Of a stretch of DNA of 64,000 bases, positions 1 to 7,380 are shown piece by piece. The notes under the pieces were generated by a model. It was given only the letters and a program-made list of their open reading frames with translations, was not told where the DNA came from and searched no databases. The DNA is from Bacillus sp. FJAT-45350 (lineage in GTDB: Bacteria; Bacillota; Bacilli; Bacillales; NISU01). The position numbers were made by a program, and so were the translations under genes. The stretch's first letter is position 1. Each line of letters opens with the position of its first letter. Where the stretch lies: positions 1,930,079 to 1,994,078 of the forward strand of contig NZ_NISU01000001.1 in the NCBI RefSeq assembly GCF_002335805.1. The letters run 5' to 3'.

Positions 1-356
1 TGTAAGGCCATCCCAAAATGTGAAGCAATTAACATATAATTTTGCCAACCTAATGTAGCACCAGCTACACCAGCTGCTACATTCATAACAACAGCCCATA
101 GCCCATACTTAATTAATGTAACTGCCGCTAACGCCTCTAGTAATCCTATATTTCTTCCAGCAAGAAATGCCAAAATGACAAATAAAAAGAACAAACTTGC
201 CGTTGGACTATCAGGAACAAAAAGTAGAAAATGTGAGGGCGTAATGGTCAATTGTCCTACATACCACCAGTAGCCATAGAGTGTCCCAAAAAAATTAATG
301 ATAAATAATGTGGCTAATACCCATCTCTTTTTAAAAAAAGATAAAACAGAAGTCAT
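1..356 (-). CDS. ypjA: YpjA-like DUF1405 membrane protein (3' part cut off by window edge)
   Basis: The minus-strand reading frame starts at ATG 356 and runs off the window at base 1, so the C-terminus is missing. The visible 118 residues begin MTSVLSFFKKRWVLATLF and form several hydrophobic segments with small soluble links, as in a polytopic membrane protein. A good ribosome site (AAAGGA) precedes the ATG. In B. subtilis ypjA, a DUF1405 protein of unknown function, directly follows qcrC, and here it lies downstream of qcrC in the same direction. The identification rests on this position and on the hydrophobic pattern. No biochemical role can be read from the sequence. Confidence 0.75.
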   Translation of the reverse strand, partial: MTSVLSFFKKRWVLATLFIINFFGTLYGYWWYVGQLTITPSHFLLFVPDSPTASLFFLFVILAFLAGRNIGLLEALAAVTLIKYGLWAVVMNVAAGVAGATLGWQNYMLIASHFGMAL

Positions 357-512
357 TTTTTCTTTTCCTTTCTTAGAACACATATTCAACCATCTTTAAA
401 AAATTAATCGTATTTCTATTCTTTCTTATGAACATTGTCTCATACTAAAATATGTAAAATACTAGAAAAGAAGGCTAGTAAAAAGAGCTGACTATAAAGT
501 CAGCTCTTCCTC

Positions 513-1289
513 TTATTCTGCCGGATCGTGTCCGTCATTTTCGATAAATTCCGCTAAGACTCTTAGCTCTTCATCAGAACCACTGAAAGTACCACCTGGC
601 ATTGTACCGCGACCATTAGTTACGATATCTACTACTTCATCCGCCGTTAAGCCAGTACCAATTAAAGTTGGATAAGATCCACCTTCCATTTGGTTACCAT
701 GACAGCCTATACAAGCCATCTGCTGTGAATAGATTTCAAAACCATGTGCAGATTCATCAATGTCTACTTCAACAATCGCACCTTGTTGTGCTGCTGCTTC
801 CCAGTCATGCTGGTCTACAGATTCCCAAGTTAAGTAAATTGTCGCAATAACTGCAAGAAGCATTAAACCACTTGCAATTGGACGTCTTCCTGGTTTTCTT
901 TCTTTCCCAGTATCTAACCAAGGTGCTAATAATAGCGCACCAAAAGCTAATCCAGGAATAACTACAGCTCCAATTACAGTATAATCACCAGCTGCATACG
1001 GATATTTTAGAAGCTGATACAAGAATAAGAAGTACCAGTCAGGAAGTGGGATGTACCCTGAATCCGTAGGATCTGCCATACGCTCTAAAGGTGCAGGATG
1101 TGCAACCGTTAAAATTAAATAACCGATCAAGAATACGGCCCCTACCATCCATTCCTTTAAAAGAAAGTTTGGCCAAAAAGCTTCCGTTTTACCTGGATAC
1201 TCAGAGTAATCCTTTGGAATATTTGGCTTTCTATTGTTCGCAGTTACACGAGAATCTCCTACGAACTTCATACCTTTTCCACGATGCAT
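513..1289 (-). CDS. qcrC: Menaquinol:cytochrome c reductase cytochrome b/c subunit QcrC
   Basis: This 258-residue protein is the fused subunit of the Firmicutes bc complex. Its N-terminal half corresponds to the C-terminal part of cytochrome b (subunit IV), with hydrophobic segments near residues 48-63, 105-124 and 140-154 and the PDWY form of the quinol-site PEWY motif at 83-86. Its C-terminal third is a cytochrome c domain with the heme attachment motif CIGCH at 193-197 and a likely methionine axial ligand in the TMPGG segment near 230. It is co-oriented with qcrB and qcrA at short spacing. A GGAGGG ribosome site precedes the ATG. The enzyme oxidises menaquinol in the cytoplasmic membrane and passes electrons to cytochrome c. 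Confidence 0.96.
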   Translation of the reverse strand: MHRGKGMKFVGDSRVTANNRKPNIPKDYSEYPGKTEAFWPNFLLKEWMVGAVFLIGYLILTVAHPAPLERMADPTDSGYIPLPDWYFLFLYQLLKYPYAAGDYTVIGAVVIPGLAFGALLLAPWLDTGKERKPGRRPIASGLMLLAVIATIYLTWESVDQHDWEAAAQQGAIVEVDIDESAHGFEIYSQQMACIGCHGNQMEGGSYPTLIGTGLTADEVVDIVTNGRGTMPGGTFSGSDEELRVLAEFIENDGHDPAE

Positions 1290-1321
1290 CGGTTTCCCTC
1301 CTTTATTAGATTATCTTAATT

Positions 1322-1993
1322 TTATAGTGGTCCAGAAATACCTTGCTTACGAATCATGAAGAAGTGAGCCCCTAGTAACCCTAATAGCGCCCCTGGTAAG
1401 AAGAATACATGAATCGCAAAGAAACGTGTTAATGTTTGCGCACCAATAATTTCTCCACCGGCTAAAAGAGTTTTAGCAAATGGTCCAATTAGCGGTACAG
1501 CTTCAGCAATTTGTAAACCTACAACTGTTGCGAAGTAAGCTTTCATATCCCATGGTAATAAGTAACCTGTGAAACCAAGGCCTAACATTACGAAGAAAAT
1601 AAGTACACCTACAACCCAGTTTAATTCACGAGGCTTTTTATAAGATCCTGTAAAGAATACACGTAACGTATGTAAAAACATCATTACGATTACCAAACTA
1701 GCTCCCCAGTGGTGCATACCACGTACAATTACACCGAATGCTACTTCATTTTGTAAGTAGGCAACCGATTGGTAAGCATTAATAATATCTGGTACATAAT
1801 ACATTGTTAAAAACATTCCAGATAAAATCTGGATAACAGTAACAAAGAATGTTAACCCACCGAAACAATACACAAAAGCAGAAAAATGATGTGCAGGGTT
1901 AACATGCTCTGGAACTTCATGGTCAGCAATATCTCGCCACATAGGCGTAATATCCAGACGTTCGTCTACCCAATCATAGATTTTTTGTAACAT
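1322..1993 (-). CDS. qcrB: Menaquinol:cytochrome c reductase cytochrome b subunit QcrB
   Basis: This 223-residue protein corresponds to the N-terminal, four-helix half of cytochrome b (cytochrome b6 type). It carries the paired histidines that hold two b hemes (HH in RGMHHWG and single histidines in MFLHTLR and AIHVFF). Cys43 in the YCFGG segment is retained. In B. subtilis QcrB a cysteine at this position is known to bind a heme covalently, so a covalent heme is likely here as well. qcrA ends 14 bases upstream and qcrC starts 32 bases downstream, which indicates one operon. The length is normal for the family. Confidence 0.97.
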   Translation of the reverse strand: MLQKIYDWVDERLDITPMWRDIADHEVPEHVNPAHHFSAFVYCFGGLTFFVTVIQILSGMFLTMYYVPDIINAYQSVAYLQNEVAFGVIVRGMHHWGASLVIVMMFLHTLRVFFTGSYKKPRELNWVVGVLIFFVMLGLGFTGYLLPWDMKAYFATVVGLQIAEAVPLIGPFAKTLLAGGEIIGAQTLTRFFAIHVFFLPGALLGLLGAHFFMIRKQGISGPL

Positions 1994-2007
1994 TAATTAC
2001 GCCCCTC

Positions 2008-2508
2008 CTATACTTGTGGATTTGCTCTTCCTAAATAAATTGTTCCATCCTGCACTTCAAGGTCAAACTTGAAAAGTGGTTGTGTTGGCGGTGTTCCTGG
2101 AACATTCGTCCCGTCCATTTCAAAGGCACCATAATGACATGGGCAGAAGAAACGGTTAGGATTATCTGCATTTACATCCCAGTCTACTGTACAGCCTAAA
2201 TGTGTACAAACTGGTGATAACGCAATAACTTGGCCATCTTTTTCATAGATCCAAGCAGATCTGGTTACATCAGACGTGTACCAAGCATCAACTTGTTCAA
2301 ATGTAAAGTCAAAACGTTGTGGCTCATTCGTAATATCACTTACTTGAGCAACAGGTACGAAATCTTGATCAGCACCAACCTTTAAAGCTGGGTCTAAAGC
2401 AAAACGAGCCATAGGCATTAACATACCGGCAGCCATGAAGCCACCAACACCTGTTAGTGTGTAGTTTAAAAATTGACGTCTTGAAACTTTGTGTTCTTTT
2501 TCGCTCAC
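2008..2508 (-). CDS. qcrA: Menaquinol:cytochrome c reductase Rieske iron-sulfur subunit QcrA
   Basis: This 166-residue protein has the two Rieske cluster boxes, CTHLGC at 101-106 and CPCHYG at 122-127, whose two cysteines and two histidines ligate the 2Fe-2S centre and whose outer cysteines form the stabilising disulfide. The N-terminus has a twin arginine in SRRQFLN followed by a hydrophobic segment at about 17-33, as expected for a Tat-exported, membrane-anchored Rieske protein. It is the first gene of the qcrA-qcrB-qcrC operon. A sigma-A-like promoter lies about 75 bases upstream. Confidence 0.97.
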   Translation of the reverse strand: MSEKEHKVSRRQFLNYTLTGVGGFMAAGMLMPMARFALDPALKVGADQDFVPVAQVSDITNEPQRFDFTFEQVDAWYTSDVTRSAWIYEKDGQVIALSPVCTHLGCTVDWDVNADNPNRFFCPCHYGAFEMDGTNVPGTPPTQPLFKFDLEVQDGTIYLGRANPQV

Positions 2509-2581
2509 TATCTTTCCCCCCCTACGTTGTAAGTTAAGTCCATCCGGACTAAATTAACACATATTATACTAGGACATACCC

Positions 2582-2611
2582 ATGATAGCCTAATTTAACT
2601 TCGACTGTCAA
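2582..2611 (-). promoter_or_regulatory. Candidate sigma-A promoter of the qcr operon
   Basis: Read on the minus strand, TTGACA (2606-2611) is followed after 18 bases by TATCAT (2582-2587), about 75 bases upstream of the qcrA start. The -35 box is perfect and the -10 box matches four of six positions. A TATAAT at 2563-2568 lacks a good -35 box and could be an alternative start. The call is based on sequence pattern only. Confidence 0.45.
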
Positions 2612-2649
2612 TCTTTTGACGAAGCAATTAAGTCCGATTTTATATCGTT

Positions 2650-3111
2650 TTACCTATTTTGCCACTTGTTTGTCAAAATAGGTAGAAGCTGCTTGATTTG
2701 ATCTGATATTGTTTGTACCTTATATTGCTGTTCCATGTGTTCTAAAGGGATTGTCGGAAGCCATAATAGCATGTCCTTTAAATCTGACTCTACTGCTTTC
2801 CATTCTGAATCCGATGTTAAATAGACAATATGAGATACGCCATTTTGTTCTAATTCATTACTCCATTTTAAAAGCCTCATTATTCTTTCTTCCTGAGATT
2901 CAGATTTCAAATATGTAAAGGAAGGGAATTGAATTACTCGACCTCGAAACTGCCTCTCTAACTCATCAGTTATTATTGAAATAAACTCCCCCATTGAAAC
3001 AGTAGACTTAACATCTTTTTCCCATGAAATAGGTACTAATGGAATTAATGCAGTATCTACATATTCTTTCGCTTGCAAATACATATCAATCTCTTTTGCT
3101 TGCCACTTCAT
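2650..3111 (-). CDS. ypiF: YpiF family protein (DUF2487), unknown function
   Basis: This 153-residue soluble protein starts MKWQAKEIDMYLQAKEYV. It matches what is known of the B. subtilis YpiF family in length and in its position immediately upstream of qcrA. No catalytic motif or membrane segment is visible. It is not tightly coupled to qcrA, because 141 bases including a candidate promoter separate them. In B. subtilis ypiA, ypiB and ypiF are adjacent. Here the heptad array and an insertion sequence now separate ypiF from ypiB. The function is unknown. Confidence 0.8.
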   Translation of the reverse strand: MKWQAKEIDMYLQAKEYVDTALIPLVPISWEKDVKSTVSMGEFISIITDELERQFRGRVIQFPSFTYLKSESQEERIMRLLKWSNELEQNGVSHIVYLTSDSEWKAVESDLKDMLLWLPTIPLEHMEQQYKVQTISDQIKQLLPILTNKWQNR

Positions 3112-3188
3112 TAGCCACTCTCCTCGTTTCTTATATATTATCTAAATCCACTACTATTCTATATGAAAAAGGAAGGGGAATACAAATT

Positions 3189-3356
3189 GAATTATGAATT
3201 ATGAGTTATGAGTTATGAATTGCTAATTGCTAATTGCTAATTGCTAATTGCTAATTGCTAATTGCTAATTGCTAATTGCTAATTGCTAATTGCTAATTGC
3301 TAATTGCTAATTGCTAATTGCTAATTGCTAATTGCTAATTGCTAATTGCTAATTGC
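3189..3356. repeat. Tandem heptanucleotide array, 24 units
   Basis: The 168 bases are exactly 24 units of seven bases. The first five units vary (GAATTAT twice, GAGTTAT twice, GAATTGC once) and the remaining nineteen are identical TAATTGC. The period is unbroken throughout. The array lies between ypiF and the insertion sequence and contains no gene. The last unit runs into the left arm of a long hairpin. Identical 7-bp units at this number suggest slippage and a length that varies between strains. Confidence 0.97.
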
Positions 3357-3386
3357 GCGGCTGATAAATCAGCCGCGGCAATTAGC
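3348..3386. repeat. Long inverted repeat closing the heptad array
   Basis: The left arm is GCTAATTGC (3348-3356) followed by GCGGCTGAT (3357-3365). After the loop AA comes ATCAGCCGC (3368-3376), one unpaired G, and GCAATTAGC (3378-3386). This gives 18 base pairs with a single bulge. The outer nine pairs use the last heptad of the array, so any other heptad could in principle pair with the single right-hand copy by slippage. A smaller stem TTCTAGC/GCTAGAA follows at 3396-3412. Confidence 0.85.
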
Positions 3387-3502
3387 AAAAGCTGTTTCTA
3401 GCTTTGCTAGAACATCAAAAGCCTTTAATTTGCAATTTGCAATTCTACATTAATTAACCATTTACAATTAACCATTCACCTTTCACAAATAAAAAAGCCC
3501 CA

Positions 3503-3510
3503 GGTTCCCC
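3503..3510. repeat. Left copy of the 8-bp direct repeat flanking the IS
   Basis: GGTTCCCC here is repeated at 5204-5211 on the other side of the insertion sequence, directly outside the 15-bp inverted repeats. This is the simplest reading of a target-site duplication. The flanks also share the larger stem-loop of the interrupted terminator, so a longer imperfect duplication of that hairpin is an alternative. Confidence 0.7.
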
Positions 3511-3540
3511 GAGGCCACTGAAAAAGTCTCTATATTATAA

Positions 3541-3586
3541 AAAAAAGATATAGTACCTCAAAATTTGAGAGTGCTATATCTTTTTT
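3541..3586. terminator. Stem-loop terminator inside the left IS end
   Basis: A run of A plus GATATAG (3541-3553) pairs with CTATATC plus a run of T (3574-3586). The inner part, CTCAAA/TTTGAG, pairs as well. The T-run on either strand makes it a likely bidirectional terminator. It lies upstream of the transposase and would stop transcription entering from the left. Confidence 0.7.
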
Positions 3587-3626
3587 ACTGTATAATTAAA
3601 TTATCAAATTCGAGTGGGTGGATACA

Positions 3627-5075
3627 TTGATTCAACATCAACAAGTAAATTTAAGTCCTTATATGGCGATTTATGACATAGTCGTACCGAAAGATAATGT
3701 TTTGAGAAAAATAAATGACTTAGTCGATTTTTCTTTTGTATATGAAGAATTAGTAGATAAATATTGCCTTGATAATGGGCGTAATGCGATCCATCCTATT
3801 CGCATGTTCAAATACTTATTATTAAAATGTATCCACAACGTATCCGATGTTGATATTGTCGAACGCTCAAAATATGATATGTCATTCAAATATTTTTTAG
3901 ATATGGCGCCAGAAGATCCAGTTATTGAGCCAAGTTCCTTAACGAAGTTTCGAAAACTGCGATTAAAGGATGTAAATTTATTAGACATGCTAATCAATAA
4001 AACGGTTGAGATCGCAATCGAAAAAGAAATTATAAAAAGCAAATCTATTATTGTAGATGCTACCCATACCCAGTCTCGTTACAATCAAAAATCAGCCAAA
4101 GAAGTGCTGGTTGATCGGTCTAAAAACCTAAGAAAGACGATTTATCAAGTAGATGAAACAATGAAAAGTAAATTTCCAACCAAGACAACATCAGATGTAT
4201 TAGAAGATCAAATTGAATACTGTGAAAAGCTGATTAAAGTCATTGAAAAAGAAGAGGTTATTTGTGAATTCCCCAAAGTAAAAGAAAAATTAAACCTGCT
4301 TAAAGAAACTGTGGCTGATGATATTGAACATCTACAATTATCCAAAGATGAAGACGCAAAAACAGGACATAAAACAGTGGACTCCTCATTCTTTGGTTAC
4401 AAAACACACATAGCCTTAAGCGAAGAAAGAATTATTACTGCGGCTGTTGTTACAACTGGAGAAAAGAATGACGGAAAGCAATTAGAAACCTTAATTGAAA
4501 AAAGTATGGAAGCTGGTATGGAAGTTGATACTGTGATTGGTGATGCCGCCTATTCAGAAAAAGGGAATATTGAATATACAAAAACAAACGAAATGAAGTT
4601 AATAGCTAAACTCAACCCTGTTGTCACACAAGGTAACCGAAAAAAAGAAGACGAATTTGAGTTTAATAAAGATGCTAGTATGTATGTTTGTAAGGCTGGA
4701 CATATGGCTATTAGGAAAGCACGAACTGGAAAAAAAGGTGTAGCCACAAATCAAACACACACATATTACTTTAATGTAGAAAAATGTAAGGTATGTCCTA
4801 TAAAAGAAGGATGTTATAAAGATGGAGCTAAAAGTAAGACTTATTCTGTGAGCATTAAATCGAATATACACAAAGAACAAATAGCCTTTCAAGAAAGCGA
4901 TTATTTTAAAGAAAAATCAAAAGAAAGATATAAAATTGAAGCAAAAAACAGTGAATTAAAACACCGACACGGGTATGATGTAGCATCATCTTCGGGTCTT
5001 ATTGGCATGGAACTACAAGGAGCTATGTCGATATTTACAGTTAATTTGAAAAGGATTTTGAAGTTAATAGGTTAA
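3627..5075 (+). CDS. IS1182-family transposase
   Basis: The 482-residue protein begins (M)IQHQQVNLSPYMAIYD when started at TTG 3627, as is typical of the family. The longer GTG start at 3618 has no ribosome site, while GGGTGG lies at good spacing before the TTG. The order is an N-terminal DUF772-like helical region (about 1-110), then a DDE transposase core with the first aspartate in IIVDATHTQ near 140, a second in VIGDAAYSE near 305 and the terminal glutamate region near KIEAKNSELKHRHG around 440. Between the last two lies a cysteine-rich insert (CKVCPIKEGC). No frameshift or stop is seen. The protein would catalyse movement of this element. Confidence 0.93.
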   Translation: MIQHQQVNLSPYMAIYDIVVPKDNVLRKINDLVDFSFVYEELVDKYCLDNGRNAIHPIRMFKYLLLKCIHNVSDVDIVERSKYDMSFKYFLDMAPEDPVIEPSSLTKFRKLRLKDVNLLDMLINKTVEIAIEKEIIKSKSIIVDATHTQSRYNQKSAKEVLVDRSKNLRKTIYQVDETMKSKFPTKTTSDVLEDQIEYCEKLIKVIEKEEVICEFPKVKEKLNLLKETVADDIEHLQLSKDEDAKTGHKTVDSSFFGYKTHIALSEERIITAAVVTTGEKNDGKQLETLIEKSMEAGMEVDTVIGDAAYSEKGNIEYTKTNEMKLIAKLNPVVTQGNRKKEDEFEFNKDASMYVCKAGHMAIRKARTGKKGVATNQTHTYYFNVEKCKVCPIKEGCYKDGAKSKTYSVSIKSNIHKEQIAFQESDYFKEKSKERYKIEAKNSELKHRHGYDVASSSGLIGMELQGAMSIFTVNLKRILKLIG

Positions 5076-5105
5076 CTAAATGAAAAATTTAGCTCTACAT
5101 AAAAT

Positions 5106-5156
5106 AAAAAAGAGACGAATACACCCATTTAATGGATATAATTTCGTCTCTTTTTT
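5106..5156. terminator. Stem-loop terminator inside the right IS end
   Basis: A run of A plus GAGACGAA (5106-5119) pairs with TTCGTCTC plus a run of T (5143-5156), with a small inner CCAT/ATGG stem. It would end the transposase transcript. On the opposite strand it would catch transcripts coming from ypiB, whose own terminator the insertion interrupted. Confidence 0.8.
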
Positions 5157-5203
5157 ATTTCTCATTCTTTCGTCTCAAAAAACGGAAGTTTTTCAGTGGC
5201 CTC

Positions 5204-5211
5204 GGTTCCCC
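5204..5211. repeat. Right copy of the 8-bp direct repeat flanking the IS
   Basis: GGTTCCCC repeats the copy at 3503-3510. Joining the outer flanks without the element and with one copy restores a minus-strand stem AGCCTCGGG/CCTGGGGCT followed by six T, which is a normal terminator immediately downstream of ypiB. Confidence 0.7.
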
Positions 5212-5216
5212 CGAGG

Positions 5217-5753
5217 CTACTCTTCATTTAACTGCTTTGTTAGTTTATAAAATTTGTCCATATCATTTTCGTCTAAGGCTTTATCTATTTCTTCCTTTAA
5301 ACGTTGTTTTGTATAGTTTGTTGTGACCTTGTCCAAAAACATTTCCGCTACAAGACCATCTACCGTCGTCATTTCATGATGGTCTGGAATGAACGGATTA
5401 TCTTCAAGTACCGCAATGTAATGGGGATTTGTTCTTGAACCTTGAAAATTCAACTGAATATAAATAGGTTCTTCATTGTTTAATCGAATATCATGAAAAG
5501 CTTTTTCTGCATCCATCGATACATGCTGTTGCTTATGAAAGCAAAAGGCTACATTATCTACATCAGTAGTAGAAATAAGTAATGCTCGTGGACAATATTC
5601 AGCTTTTTCAACAAAATGAACATTTTCCATGATTCCATCATCACTTACTAAATAATTCAACAGCCACGCGCATTCTCTACGCTTTAATTGATATGCATTC
5701 AAAAACCACCTAAGAAAATCTTTCTTTTCAATGACAGAAATAATGCTACTCAT
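5217..5753 (-). CDS. ypiB: YpiB family protein (UPF0302)
   Basis: The 178-residue soluble protein begins MSSIISVIEKKDFLRWFLN. The start at 5753 is chosen because a strong GGGAGGG site lies before it. An in-frame start at 5768 would place that site inside the gene. The sequence shows the UPF0302 layout: a helical N-terminal region with conserved charged and aromatic residues (RWFLNAYQLKRRECAWLLNYL), a beta-rich middle, and an acidic helical C-terminus (EEIDKALDENDMDKFYKLTKQL). In B. subtilis it sits between ypiA and ypiF. Family members have been linked to quality control or menaquinol reductase production, but nothing visible here proves a role. Confidence 0.85.
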   Translation of the reverse strand: MSSIISVIEKKDFLRWFLNAYQLKRRECAWLLNYLVSDDGIMENVHFVEKAEYCPRALLISTTDVDNVAFCFHKQQHVSMDAEKAFHDIRLNNEEPIYIQLNFQGSRTNPHYIAVLEDNPFIPDHHEMTTVDGLVAEMFLDKVTTNYTKQRLKEEIDKALDENDMDKFYKLTKQLNEE

Positions 5754-5971
5754 TACAATCCCTCCCACATCAAAAAATTTCTCATGTCTATAGGCTATAC
5801 ATTAGAAGAAGGTAAGGGATGTAGCCTAAATAACTCTCAGACTACATACAATCAAGCTGTTTAAAAACTTCTTTTCTTCAACAACCTCTATGTAAGTAAT
5901 TCGTTGTTGTATACTATATTCCCTTTATTTAATTCCACTTTTTCAATAGAATAAACTTATAAAACAACTTT

Positions 5972-7234
5972 TTAGTAGTTCTGTTCTAATTCTGTTATAA
6001 ACTCACTTATATGAATACGACCCTTATCTAGAGTAAGTGCTTTAGTAAGTTCTACTATTGCTCTGTCCCTCTCACCCATCTCTAACAAAAAGTGACCGTA
6101 CTCTTCCAAAAAGTCTGGGTCGTGTTGGAATTGACTTTGTATTTCTTCATAAATGACAGAAGCTTTTTCATAATCATCCTCTTCTTTAAGAGCACTAGCT
6201 TCATACCAATCGAGTAAAGGATCCGTCTCACCAAAATCCTTAATATGAGAAACTAATTCTAACAAATCTTCGTATTTCTCCTCATGCTTCAAATAAGCTG
6301 CTAATGTTCTCACTGCCTCAAAATGAGAAGGGTTTATCGCGATTACTTTTCGTAAATAGTCTTCCCCTTTTTCAGGGTCTTTCATTTTAAACGATAATTT
6401 ACCTGCATGAACATATAGCTCTTCATTATACTCATCGACCTTCAAACCGTCTTCTAATACAGTCATCGCTTTATCTAGGAAGTGCTCAGCCTCATAAGCT
6501 TTGGCTAAATAAGGGTAAAGGCTACTAAATTCATGGTCCATTTCCTTGACTATCTTAAATTGTTCAATCGCTAACGGGAACATTTCTAATTGATAGGCAG
6601 TATAAGCGTAACCAAATACAGCAGACATCTCTGTTCTTTCCTTAAGTCCCTTTTCATAATACCCCAATGCATCCTCAAATTGACCAGTTGCACTATACGC
6701 CTCTGCCAAACACAGGTTAATACTTACATGCTCAAATGTTTCTCCAGATTGAAGAACTTTTTTAAAGAATTGAATACTTTTGTTATAGTCTCCACGTTCT
6801 AAATAAAACTGTCCTAACCCGTAAGCTATAATGGGCTCTTCTGGTGCAAGCTTTGATGCAAATAAAAGCTTTTGTTCAGCTACTTCATCTAATCCTTGCA
6901 TTTGATATAAATCAGCAAGTAATAACTGTCCTTGTAAAAATGCTGGGTCTTCCTCTTTAATTTCAAGAAGCATTTCAATCGCTTCATCTTCTTCCCCAAG
7001 GTCAATTAATAACTCAGCTGCAAATGCATATAAACTTCCCTCATCTGGATAGAGCATTAACAATTCATCAATTATATTTTTCGCCTTATCGATATGTCCT
7101 AATTCAAAATATGTTTCAGCAATTGTATATTTTGTATCGTGATTTGCATCTTGTTCAATGTTTTCTAACATTGCTAATCCTTTTTCTACTTCCCCAGCCT
7201 CAATTAATTCAAATACTTTGTTTACTTGCTGCAT
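5972..7234 (-). CDS. ypiA: TPR-repeat protein YpiA
   Basis: The 420-residue acidic protein is built almost entirely of tetratricopeptide repeats of about 34 residues, for example the segments starting GEVEKGLAMLENIEQ, GDYNKSIQFFKKVLQ and GQFEDALGYYEKGLK. It has no signal peptide or membrane segment, so it is cytoplasmic and probably a protein-interaction scaffold. ATG 7234 is preferred because GGGGAGG lies eight bases before it. A TTG directly in front is also in frame. The gene order ypiA-ypiB-ypiF-qcr follows B. subtilis. About 220 bases separate it from ypiB, with no obvious signal in the gap. Confidence 0.9.
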   Translation of the reverse strand: MQQVNKVFELIEAGEVEKGLAMLENIEQDANHDTKYTIAETYFELGHIDKAKNIIDELLMLYPDEGSLYAFAAELLIDLGEEDEAIEMLLEIKEEDPAFLQGQLLLADLYQMQGLDEVAEQKLLFASKLAPEEPIIAYGLGQFYLERGDYNKSIQFFKKVLQSGETFEHVSINLCLAEAYSATGQFEDALGYYEKGLKERTEMSAVFGYAYTAYQLEMFPLAIEQFKIVKEMDHEFSSLYPYLAKAYEAEHFLDKAMTVLEDGLKVDEYNEELYVHAGKLSFKMKDPEKGEDYLRKVIAINPSHFEAVRTLAAYLKHEEKYEDLLELVSHIKDFGETDPLLDWYEASALKEEDDYEKASVIYEEIQSQFQHDPDFLEEYGHFLLEMGERDRAIVELTKALTLDKGRIHISEFITELEQNY

Positions 7235-7380
7235 CAAAGTGCCTCCCCATCGTTAACATCTAAAATGAATGTATCACAACATGTATACCTGTTCAAATTA
7301 GAGGCATCTTAGTTGGTTAGTTGGATGACACTGTAATTAATTCCCTATAAAACAAGACTTCAAACAATCAGTATAAATTT

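Larger units (their letters stand above)
3511..5203 (+). mobile_element. IS1182-family insertion sequence, apparently complete
   Basis: The element is 1693 bp long with perfect 15-bp terminal inverted repeats, GAGGCCACTGAAAAA at 3511-3525 and its complement at 5189-5203. It carries one intact transposase gene and is flanked by 8-bp direct repeats. A stem-loop terminator lies just inside each end (3541-3586 and 5106-5156), which should insulate the transposase gene from outside transcription. It sits in the loop of the ypiB terminator. The intact frame, ends and flanks suggest a recent and possibly still mobile insertion. Confidence 0.9.

Noticed and set aside
3189-3386. The heptad array as a CRISPR array
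   Set aside because: The units are seven bases long and directly adjacent, with no spacers and no cas genes nearby. It is a simple tandem repeat.
3671-4042. A 123-codon minus-strand frame within the transposase gene
   Set aside because: It is the complement of coding sequence in an AT-rich gene and lacks a ribosome site. The plus-strand transposase is intact and recognisable.
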